Below, piece after piece: positions 60,401-64,000 of a stretch of DNA of 64,000 nt. How positions within the stretch are numbered: the first letter of the stretch is position 1; each line of letters opens with the position of its first letter. The stretch lies in assembly GCA_002633005.1 (NCBI GenBank), contig NMRA01000621.1, positions 58,168 to 122,167 of the forward strand. The letters are read 5' to 3'. The position numbers and the translations under genes are program-made. Source of the stretch: Phoronis australis. Its lineage: Eukaryota; Phoronida; Phoronidae. The notes below the pieces were generated by a model. The model had not been told where the DNA came from, searched no databases, and saw only the letters and a list, made by a program, of their open reading frames with translations.

Positions 60401-62226
60401 GGGTAACATACTTGCCGAAATTTTATTTTACCTAGTAACAAAAGTTAAACACTAAAAAGGATCCATGGATCATAAGACGATTTACAGCAAATAGCACAAT
60501 CAGCTTTGCACGAATGAACAGAGGATGTAAGCTACACAAACTTGGATAAGACTGTGTCTGGCTGTCCTCTCTCCATCTTCACTTCAGCAGGTCTCTGATG
60601 AGCCAGAGGTTCCCCGAGTGCTGTCCCTCTGACAGGGTGCTGTCCCAGCTCAGCTGCCCACCACCCACCAGGACTCAGCTTGTCACTACAGGTCAAAAAA
60701 TTATAACCTAACATTACAGGTACAATATTTTTGGAAGAACATTTGTTTTTGGTTGAGACATAAAAAAATTCAACACAACAGTGTTTTTATTTCCAACAGA
60801 TGCATGTAATATAACAGTGCCAGAAAATACGGTAGACGTGAAGGACACAAATTTTTGGAAAGGATAATAAATTATTTTGATTAAAATCTGTAAAAAAATA
60901 CGTTCATTCAAAACAACTGAAGATAAAATGGTTTTGTGAAATATACATAACTGAAAGTCGCCTCTGGTAATGTAACAGGGAACAAAATTCAAAACAATGC
61001 CTCCAGAGAAATATTTACACTTCATTTGAAAAGTAAAACACCCACAAAAGATTCATAAGTGATCGACTACCACAAAGCAAACTGATAAACGCCAATACAA
61101 AAGTTTTTACCAAAGATGGCACAAAGAGTGGACACAACTTAATATTAAGGTACAATCAAAAGCATTGAAACCTAAGGACAGATGGATGTTCCGATGATGG
61201 CCATGACTCGTTGAACTTGAATGTTCTATCCCCCGAGGACTGTTCTTCTACCAGATGGTGGAAAACGTTGCCACCGCGCAGAAATTTGTCATCGACAGCA
61301 TATTGGGCCTCGTCTTCATCACCTTCAGGACGTGATCGACGCTCTGGGCTTAACGCTGTCTGAAAGGAAACCAGAAACAACAAAGATAGAACCCAACAAA
61401 GTCGTACCTTAATGCGAAAAATTTTCCCTGTAAAAATTGTTTGAAAAATATCAGGGATTACTTCCACCAATTTTCACATGAGATCGGCACCATTCACGTG
61501 AGATCGGCACCATTCACGTGAGATCGGCACCATTCACGTGAGATCGGCACCATCCACGTGAGATCGGCACCATCCACGTGAGATCGGCACCATCCACGTG
61601 AGATCGGCACCATCCACGTGAGATCGGCACCATCCACGTGAGATCGGCACNGTCTGAAAGGAAACCAGAAACAACAAAGATAGAACCCAACAAAGTCGTA
61701 CCTTAATGCGAAAAATTTTCCCTGTAAAAATTGTTTGAAAAATATCAGGGATTACTTCCACCAATTTTCACATGAGATCAGGACCATTCACATGAGATCG
61801 GCACCATTCACGTGAGATCGGCACCATCCACGTGAGATCGGCACTATCCACATGAGATCGGCACTATCCACACATGAGATCAGCACTATCCACATGAGAT
61901 CAGCACTATCCACATGAGATCAGCACTATCCACACATGAGATCGGCACTATTCNACTATTCACACATGAGATCAGCACTATTCACACATGAGATCAGCAC
62001 TATTCACATGAGACCAGCACTATCCACATGAGATCAGCACTATTCACATGAGATCAGCACTATCCACATGAGATCAGCACTATCCACATGAGATCAATAC
62101 TAATCACACATTTTTCTGCAGCTTCAATACCTTGCGTTCTTTTGCCGTGAGTTCTCTTTGAGCTGTAGGGTAATAAAACGGCCTGGGCTGTGGTTCTACA
62201 TAGAAAGGGTCTCTGAAGAAAAACAT
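30365..62226 (-). CDS. PROSER3: PROSER3-like protein (proline and serine rich 3 homologue), twelve coding exons
   Basis: Exons in transcription order: 62226-62131, 61359-61172, 60685-60542, 59200-58975, 55738-55650, 54562-54450, 53326-53184, 51909-51652, 48792-48004, 43010-42917, 33435-33351, 30404-30365. All internal sites are AG/GT and all eleven phases match, giving 754 codons plus stop if translation starts at 62226. Identity rests on four ordered motifs that I recall from vertebrate PROSER3: an ESWPSS box (83-88), KYIERFR followed by FWWL (143-173), DRAARLL (239-245) and GDILQQWRLRRK (303-314). Between and after these the protein is low-complexity and Ser/Pro/Gln-rich, with a short C-terminal coiled coil. 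The family's function is poorly known and I infer none. The gene spans ~32 kb because its introns are full of minisatellites. The 5' end is uncertain. Confidence 0.8.
30953..31155 (+). mobile_element. tRNA-derived SINE, copy 1
   Basis: It has an A-box-like gtgtggcctagtggcataag and a B box gttcgagtcc at 31001-31010. A body with acccttgagcaagct...ctcagttctgttttaa and the tail gaatggttccagg...ggcctgcccacgtctggcac follow. The same order occurs at 44.87 and 49.14 kb. Confidence 0.75.
31258..31470 (-). mobile_element. tRNA-derived SINE, copy 2 (reverse, interrupted by AT repeat)
   Basis: The head GAGGTGTGGCCTAGTGAGAT is on the minus strand at ~31470 and the tail AAAAATGGTTTCAGGTG at ~31345. An (AT)n run at 31361-31381 lies between. 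It faces copy 1. Confidence 0.65.
31361..31381. repeat. (AT)n microsatellite
   Basis: About ten AT units within SINE copy 2. Confidence 0.85.
31746..31768. repeat. (AAT)n microsatellite
   Basis: Seven AAT/ATA units in the last intron of the PROSER3-like gene. Confidence 0.85.
32337..32436. mobile_element. MITE family B, copy 1
   Basis: It is ~100 bp. The ends agtcacttacagggatcccc and ggggacccctgcaattgact are inverted. The inner arms gagaaccagttttc and aaactggttctc are also inverted. No coding capacity. Confidence 0.82.
33007..33150. repeat. 48-bp minisatellite, three copies
   Basis: The unit starts aaccgatcattggaaccacg and ends tgatgggagttccc. Copies differ at a few bases. Last intron of the PROSER3-like gene. 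Confidence 0.9.
33351..33435 (-). CDS. PROSER3: PROSER3-like penultimate exon (acidic plus coiled coil)
   Basis: The acceptor is cggttttcttttcag. It encodes EVSSDDEFSEDLLLTQLRQQ then RSVYEEQLR. It is 85 nt, phase 1 in and 2 out, strong GTGAGT donor. The heptad-like leucines continue into the last exon. Confidence 0.8.
34019..34116. mobile_element. MITE family B, copy 2
   Basis: It has agtcacttacaggggtccct at the left and ccattgtaagtgatt at the right. The inner arms gagaaccagttttctctact and aaactggttctc are identical to copy 1. Confidence 0.82.
35148..35258. repeat. 54-bp direct duplication
   Basis: agtaactagaaggtaaacaagtactaccctatc and the following ~20 bases occur twice in tandem, with one or two differences. 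Confidence 0.88.
36182..36293. repeat. 37-bp minisatellite, three copies
   Basis: Unit catcggccatattgtgtcct-aaataggtcagatttta. A related single unit (tcggccatattgtgtgctaaata) is at about 30680, so the unit is also dispersed. Confidence 0.9.
38265..39195. repeat. Dispersed repeat of unknown class, copies shared with 1.87 kb and 52.1 kb
   Basis: Its left ~140 bp matches 1873-2036. Its right part (38930-39195: ...gttgttgataaagtagttttgctatgaatgttcc...) matches 52100-52390 with divergence. ORFs of 81-93 codons inside have no recognisable family. It may be a degraded transposon. Confidence 0.5.
39250..39360. repeat. 21-bp minisatellite, ~5 copies
   Basis: Unit acatccactccagtgaccaac plus one base. 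The 7-residue periodic ORFs across it are artefacts of a period divisible by three. Confidence 0.92.
39515..39778. repeat. 38/39-bp minisatellite, ~7 copies
   Basis: Unit ctctacacaattaccaacac-taatataatataacatgt with small length differences between copies. Confidence 0.9.
40056..40367. repeat. 18-bp minisatellite, ~17 copies
   Basis: Unit agtagygctacagcccac. The first block has agcgct and the second block agtgct in each unit. It gives open frames on both strands that are not genes. Confidence 0.94.
42917..43010 (-). CDS. PROSER3: PROSER3-like exon (VVRTRLFVDHE)
   Basis: The acceptor is gtctctatttag. It encodes VVRTRLFVDHEASNDVCG then QRRQTQADAETCEG. It is 94 nt, phase 0 in and 1 out, donor GTAGGT. 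The match of both phases to the flanking exons is the main support. Confidence 0.7.
43423..43640 (+). pseudogene. Decayed THAP zinc-finger domain fragment
   Basis: ATG at 43423 reads MLRCIVPACPN then a stop. The frame then shifts and continues SGKECG...FFLLPRESEMLRKW and LMVVKNE...KYEAVKHLRVSA. The C-x4-C start, the F-x-x-[FL]-P...L-x-x-W spacing and the R-V-[C]-S position follow the C2CH THAP pattern (P-element-type transposase DNA-binding domain). The distal Cys and His are lost. At least one frameshift is needed, so it is a pseudogene. It is antisense within an intron of the PROSER3-like gene. Confidence 0.5.
44867..45105 (+). mobile_element. tRNA-derived SINE, copy 3
   Basis: Head gtgtggcctagtgggatgag, B box gtttgaatcc, body with accctcgagtcatgtgtct, tail aatgaaaaatggtttcaggt and agcggcctgttcgcgtctgg. 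It ends at the minisatellite that holds the 574-N gap. Confidence 0.78.
45073..45130. repeat. 27-bp tandem repeat at the left edge of the assembly gap
   Basis: The unit caacatgcacattagtaaga-ccacctg is present twice before N begins, so the gap most likely is more of the same array. Confidence 0.75.
45131..45704. other. Assembly gap (574 N)
   Basis: All bases are N. The 230-250-codon open frames that cross it are artefacts. Confidence 0.99.
45895..46165. repeat. Degenerate TCGAGTAC/GTACTCGA-rich segment
   Basis: Motifs such as ctcgaaa, tcgagtac and gtactcga recur about 15 times in both orientations at irregular spacing over ~270 bp. It is not a regular tandem array. Confidence 0.6.
46652..46790 (-). 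mobile_element. MITE family A, copy 4 (reverse orientation)
   Basis: Ends are gttcagtaacgctaggacct and aggtcctagcgtctactgaac. The core aaaagcaagactttgcgaga...gatattgccgtgtattt is the reverse complement of the cores of copies 1-3. It is the longest copy, with an extra doubled ctag segment at the right. Confidence 0.8.
46821..46870. repeat. Foldback aataagcgccc ... gggcggttatt
   Basis: Short inverted repeat around ~28 bases, followed by acggcgaatacggta. No other copy is in the window. Confidence 0.6.
48004..48792 (-). CDS. PROSER3: PROSER3-like large exon (263 codons, low complexity)
   Basis: The acceptor is tgatgttattacag. It is one open 789-nt exon, phase 0 on both sides, encoding a polar Ser/Gln/Arg/Asp-rich region that starts NQTPPTHDYELRQSPLP and ends VADTIEQ at a GTAGTT donor. 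I recognise no domain. It supplies over a third of the protein and would make it longer than I remember for the vertebrate protein, so it may be lineage-specific. Confidence 0.75.
49145..49355 (+). mobile_element. tRNA-derived SINE, copy 4
   Basis: Head gtgtggcctagtgggtcacg, degraded B box, body acccttgagtcaggtctctc and ctcagttttaattt, tail aatgaaaaatggtttccaga and cctgcgcacatctgatgcac, in the same order as copies 1 and 3. Confidence 0.75.
49415..49568. repeat. 18-bp minisatellite, ~8-9 copies
   Basis: The unit ttttgtgttacacagtag has a cagtag/caatag variant that alternates for several units. Confidence 0.92.
49655..50419. repeat. 24-bp minisatellite, ~32 copies
   Basis: Unit gtgccatgcatctacagatc-aaga. 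Each unit contains the palindrome atgcat. The central ~20 units are identical, and variants (gataaag, gaccaag, gccgtg) lie only near the ends. A multiple-of-three period gives 222-495-codon open frames in three frames that are not genes. Confidence 0.96.
50691..50763 (-). pseudogene. tRNA-like element (tRNA-Ala(GGC)-like, degenerate)
   Basis: The A box TAGCTCAGTGG and B box GGTTCGATTCC are intact, the D arm is good, and the anticodon stem CTAGA/TCTAG is perfect around loop CCGGCAA. Position 33 is C instead of T, the T stem has two mismatches, and the first acceptor pair is T-T. It is probably a tRNA pseudogene or SINE head in an intron of the PROSER3-like gene. Confidence 0.55.
50885..51215. 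mobile_element. Foldback element (~330 bp) with ~100-bp imperfect inverted arms
   Basis: atgcctgcactcacaaaaca in the left arm (50968-50987) and tgttttgtgagtgcaggcac in the right arm (51127-51146) pair. Similarity extends outward through cactcaagaaactggctca and gagcccagttcaagagtg. No transposase. Confidence 0.65.
51302..51637. repeat. ~35-bp minisatellite, ~10 copies
   Basis: Unit caaaaagggtcaatttaata-caatcagtacaacacac with length and base variants (attagtac, atcactac). It runs up to the donor of the exon at 51652. Confidence 0.93.
51652..51909 (-). CDS. PROSER3: PROSER3-like exon (hydrophilic segment)
   Basis: The acceptor is tttgttgctag. It encodes NHEVEAKLAAFRQRLARP and a polar stretch ending TEIYSNQ. 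It is 258 nt, phase 0 on both sides, strong GTAAGT donor. A tandem repeat array begins within 20 bases past the donor. Confidence 0.78.
52100..52390. repeat. Dispersed repeat, diverged copy of 38930-39195
   Basis: Shared landmarks in order: gttattgatgcagttgctttgctatgaa, cacagtcatggttacgtgac, gctttctactttcag, tgactaaatacaaag. Confidence 0.5.
52453..52550. mobile_element. MITE family B, copy 3
   Basis: agtcacatacaggtgccctg and gggacccctgtaagtgact are inverted ends. The inner arms gagaattagttttctccact and aaactggttctc are shared with copies 1 and 2. Confidence 0.82.
53011..53169. repeat. 34-bp minisatellite, ~4.7 copies
   Basis: Unit aactacaatgcaccaagtca-aagatgaacattac with scattered differences. 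It ends just before the exon end at 53184. Confidence 0.92.
53184..53326 (-). CDS. PROSER3: PROSER3-like exon with GDILQQWRLRRK motif
   Basis: The acceptor is gctgtcatctttcag. It encodes ARFFPVPPRSPEGDILQQWR then LRRKVELTREKQ. The D-I-L-x-Q-W-R-x-R-R-K pattern matches the fourth family block I recall. It is 143 nt, phase 1 in and 0 out, donor GTAAGC. Confidence 0.82.
53505..53572 (-). mobile_element. tRNA-like fragment with B box
   Basis: The minus strand has GGTTCAAATCCGTGCTGGGG, a B-box-like sequence preceded by anticodon-arm-like pairing. The A box is not clear. It is probably a SINE or tRNA relic. Confidence 0.4.
53620..53765. repeat. Dispersed repeat, copy 2 (shared with 4.5 kb)
   Basis: The minus strand carries ggatgggatagacttgttga and further matching segments to 4540-4700, including the encoded VGWDRL string. 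Confidence 0.5.
54049..54283. repeat. 45-bp minisatellite, 5 copies
   Basis: Unit ctacaatgtacttagctatg-ctatgtgttatgaactatca-gacat, with gaacta/ggacta and tatgc/tttgc variants. The 15-residue periodic ORFs are artefacts. A diverged single unit is at 54390. Confidence 0.94.
54450..54562 (-). CDS. PROSER3: PROSER3-like exon (Ser-rich linker)
   Basis: The acceptor is tttgttactgtag. It encodes a Ser/Thr/Pro-rich run (STPPVSSLATGSSSSITPSS) ending FKPSFAKYLG. It is 113 nt, phase 2 in and 1 out, donor GTAAGC. The Ser-rich linker falls where the vertebrate protein also has one. Confidence 0.78.
55650..55738 (-). CDS. PROSER3: PROSER3-like exon with DRAARLL motif
   Basis: The acceptor is gttcctaactcag. 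It encodes ISRAPQRRVTKEDILTEKIQ and DRAARLLQM. The RAARLL segment matches the third family block I recall. It is 89 nt, phase 0 in and 2 out, donor GTAAGG. Confidence 0.8.
55777..56178. repeat. 20-bp minisatellite, ~20 copies
   Basis: Unit caaacaacatgggtagcata with two sub-blocks: acatgggt/catacaaa at the left and acgtgggt/cacacaag in the middle. It lies ~40 bases upstream of the exon at 55738 in gene orientation. Confidence 0.95.
56179..58974. other. Intron segment of the PROSER3-like gene, right of the 20-bp array
   Basis: It holds a 31-bp duplication at 56379-56440 (agtcactctttcaatggaag...) and a GC-richer stretch at 57.28-57.65 kb and 58.2-58.7 kb with promoter-like words (see findings). 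No coding exon fits the phase. Confidence 0.5.
58975..59200 (-). CDS. PROSER3: PROSER3-like exon with KYIERFR...FWWL core
   Basis: The acceptor is gtctgtttcag. The exon reads (K)YIERFRYGAPQSRAQRE, then EEDEFWWLKNGD, then a Ser/Thr/Pro-rich run. Of all exons this is closest to vertebrate PROSER3, where I recall KYINRFR followed about 22 residues later by FWWL. The donor is CAGGAG|GTAGGG, phase 0. Confidence 0.85.
59491..59613. repeat. Compound ~9-10-bp repeat (aactatactgt / aactttactgt)
   Basis: About 12 short units in a higher-order pattern of three (tatactat, tatactgt, tttactgt). Confidence 0.88.
59903..59987. repeat. 41-bp direct duplication
   Basis: cagtggcagaactgaatgga and the next 21 bases occur twice in tandem. 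Confidence 0.9.
60542..60685 (-). CDS. PROSER3: PROSER3-like exon (linker)
   Basis: The acceptor is tttttgacctgtag. It encodes SDKLSPGGWWAAELGQHPV and ends PDTVLSK. It is 144 nt, enters and leaves in phase 2 (donor GTTTGT at 60541-60536). The end joins KYIERFR of the next exon through a split Lys codon, as in the family. Confidence 0.78.
61172..61359 (-). CDS. PROSER3: PROSER3-like exon with the ESWPSS box
   Basis: The acceptor is tggtttcctttcag. It encodes TALSPERRSRPEGDEDE, then FLRGGNVFHHLVEE and FNESWPSSEHPS. The ESWPSS box matches the N-terminal motif I recall in vertebrate PROSER3. It leaves in phase 2 at TTAG|GTTTCA, a weak donor but the one that joins the next exon in frame. Confidence 0.8.
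61475..62100. repeat. 20-22-bp minisatellite with CACGTG units, split by two single-N joins
   Basis: Left block (to 61650): cacgtgagatcggcaccatc. Right block (61768-62100): cacatgagatcagcactatc with a few cacacatgag variants. N at 61651 is followed by a second copy of the flank found at 61360-61480, and N at 61954 by a repeat of actattc. Confidence 0.9.
62131..62226 (-). CDS. PROSER3: PROSER3-like exon 1 of those found (candidate start codon)
   Basis: It reads MFFFRDPFYVEPQPRPFYYP then a basic stretch, ending ELTAKERK at an AAG|GTATTG donor. The ATG at 62226 has gcc before it and an in-frame TAA 15 bases before the ATG. However, tgtttttcttcag at 62225-62213 is also a good acceptor, in which case the exon is 62131-62212 (entered in phase 2) and the start lies in an exon not identified. 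A second donor (AAAAAT|GTGTGA) is in the same phase. Confidence 0.6.
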
Positions 62227-62827
62227 GGCAAGATGTATTTAGCAGTGTGCATGAAAACACAAGAGACACAATTCTTTATTCAAACAATGTGTATGCTTTT
62301 TGATTAGTATTTAGATTGGTGTCATGAATTCAAAATCACTCCCAATGTGGGTTCAAACCCTTTAAACTGTTGTCCAATGCTTCTGAGGTAGTCAAGCTGA
62401 AAGCCGTTATAGCAAGTAGATGGATATGAAGTCTTATCCCCTGGCGTAAGCAATATAAAATGGCCAAATGCCAATGTGGGTACGCATACTTTTAATTAGT
62501 ATTCTAGAAATGATCAAAGTCCTGTTGTTATTCTTATTTTCATACGTATGTATTTATATCATAACACATAATTTCATCAGACATCATATTAGCACGGCAT
62601 GGGTGTGTGTATGAATGGCGCGTGAAAGTCCTTCCCCCGGTCCCCATTCCTCATTTCAGTTACATTTTATTGCCGTATATACTTATTGGTTAATATTAGG
62701 CCCTATATACTATTGCCAGATCTGAGGCAACCAACCTCAGACTGGCTTTGTATTATTGTCTGGACAATGAATATATGTATATACAAAAAAGATTTGGGCA
62801 ACTGAACAAAGACATCAACATACTCAC

Positions 62828-63066
62828 AACAGCCTCCTAAGATTTACTCAGTGTGAGGCATAATTCATTGAGAAGCTTTCGGCCTATGGGATGGCCACCG
62901 TCTCTACTGGAGCTTGATAACGTCAAGTGGCTGAGTGGCTGTGACTGTGGTGTGGTCTGAGACAGAGATAGACAGTGACCACAGTCTCTAGCTGGCTCCG
63001 TAGAGAAAGTGAAGTTACTATCAGAGCTCCATACATCAAAAGGTTTTGGGCGAATCATGCCACACA
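62828..63066 (-). other. Possible 5' exon of the PROSER3-like gene (unproven)
   Basis: It is bounded by an acceptor-like gatgttttaatcag and a strong donor GTT|GTGAGT (62827-62822). One frame is open for 76 codons (MIRPKPFDVW..., Ser/Thr-rich), but a TAG lies just before the donor and no frame joins the next exon in phase. It could be a 5'-UTR exon, an exon using a cryptic donor, or chance. Confidence 0.25.
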
Positions 63067-64000
63067 CTGATTAAAACATCAAAGTCATGTTGTTATAAGT
63101 ACCTTGCACATAAATGGTCACTTTAGGAGGCCGTTGATGTCTTTAATTCCTTCTAATTTGAACAAATACTCCTGTCATCAAACTTTTTCTTCGCACAGTC
63201 CTTCGTTTAGTTGCCCAAAACAGCAACTACTAGTAGCCATTTTCACACTGAGTCTGAGCGCGCTCTTATTTAAAAATGGCCAGATGCCGATTTGGGCGAC
63301 TGAACAAAGGATTGCTGAAAAAAAGTGTGATTACGGGAGCATTTGCTCGAGTTGGAACGAATTAGACATCAATGGCATCCTTGGTCCTAGCTAAGGTGGC
63401 CCCATAATCTCTATACATCAATGGCATCCTTGGTTCTAGCTAAGGTGGCCCCATAATCCCTATACATCAATGGCATCCTTGGTCCTAGCTAAGGTGGCCC
63501 TATAAATAGTATAATCCCTATAATAAGTGCAAAAGTAGAAGTAAGTAATAATCTTTATTTAAAAGTTGGTGAGATTTAACAATGAAACGTTAGCACAAGT
63601 GCTATTATCCGACAAATTTAAAATCTACAAAATGAAGATACAGAACTAAAATACTAGCTAATTCTACAGTACAGTACAGAGAATATACAGAACTTAAACA
63701 TACATATATAAATACAAATACAAATACACTCCGAAACCCTATAGTCGTCCGCCTAAGCATAAAACCGGCTTGTTGTCTTACTCACCCAATTATTCCACTT
63801 CAAAGTTATGATCTGAATAGGACTTGATTTAACTCTCACAAACATATAGTATTCGTTGATTCAAACGTTTTCTTTTACTTAAGCCGAGTTGTTCAACTGT
63901 GCATTGCTTTTCGGCAGCCATTTTATAATGACACCTATGGTCGTCATGTGCTGCCGCCTTTTGAAAGGACAGAAAACCACACAGAAAAAGGCCAAGAAAA
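63067..64000. other. 5' flank of the PROSER3-like gene
   Basis: It contains the 49-bp tandem repeat at 63366. Two minus-strand ATGs in good context (ATGGCTGCCGAAAAG near 63921, ATGGCTACTAGTAG near 63242) open short frames, but neither joins the first known exon in phase. It may contain the true first exon and promoter. Confidence 0.4.
63366..63512. repeat. 49-bp minisatellite, three copies
   Basis: Unit acatcaatggcatccttggt-cctagctaaggtggccccat-aatccctat; copies differ at two or three bases. Confidence 0.93.

Overview
The window is metazoan nuclear DNA. Genes are split by GT-AG introns, there is a cytosolic-type tRNA-Ser, and tRNA-derived SINEs, small inverted-repeat elements and many intronic minisatellites are present. 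Base composition is AT-leaning and the assembly contains N gaps. I see no operons and no prokaryotic or viral signal. The protein families and the repeat style fit a marine invertebrate deuterostome (lancelet- or hemichordate-like), but the sequence does not fix the species.

Two protein genes can be rebuilt, and they point toward each other (tail to tail). (1) On the + strand, 15,280-22,747, is a complete SLC16/monocarboxylate-transporter-like gene. It has six coding exons (15,289-21,939), all five introns in phase 1, 689 codons, the PDGGWGW signature and a ~250-residue loop between TM6 and TM7. (2) On the - strand, from about 62.2 kb down to about 29.7 kb, is a homologue of the poorly characterised vertebrate protein PROSER3. 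It has twelve coding exons whose phases chain without conflict to a stop at 30,365. The true 5' end is uncertain: either an ATG at 62,226, or a spliced upstream exon.

Layout: 1-15.3 kb has no recognisable coding gene, but holds inverted-repeat MITEs and a hammerhead/Penelope-like motif. 15.3-22.8 kb is the transporter; one intron carries a ~925-bp terminal-inverted-repeat element. 22.8-29.7 kb is the intergenic space between the two 3' ends, with a tRNA-Ser(GCT), its truncated tandem copy, a 26-bp minisatellite and a gapped CCTG/CT repeat. 29.7-62.3 kb is the PROSER3-like gene. Most of its introns carry at least one minisatellite (18- to 54-bp units), plus three copies of a ~100-bp MITE, tRNA-derived SINEs, a decayed THAP-domain fragment on the opposite strand and a 574-N gap that falls inside a 27-bp tandem repeat. 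62.3-64 kb is the 5' flank of that gene.

The two genes have no evident functional link. The most notable features are the contrast between the minisatellite-loaded gene and its nearly minisatellite-free neighbour, the families of small inverted-repeat elements shared across the window, and the tandem arrays that mimic long ORFs (up to 495 codons) without being genes. Several single-N positions look like assembly joins, two of them flanked by duplicated sequence.
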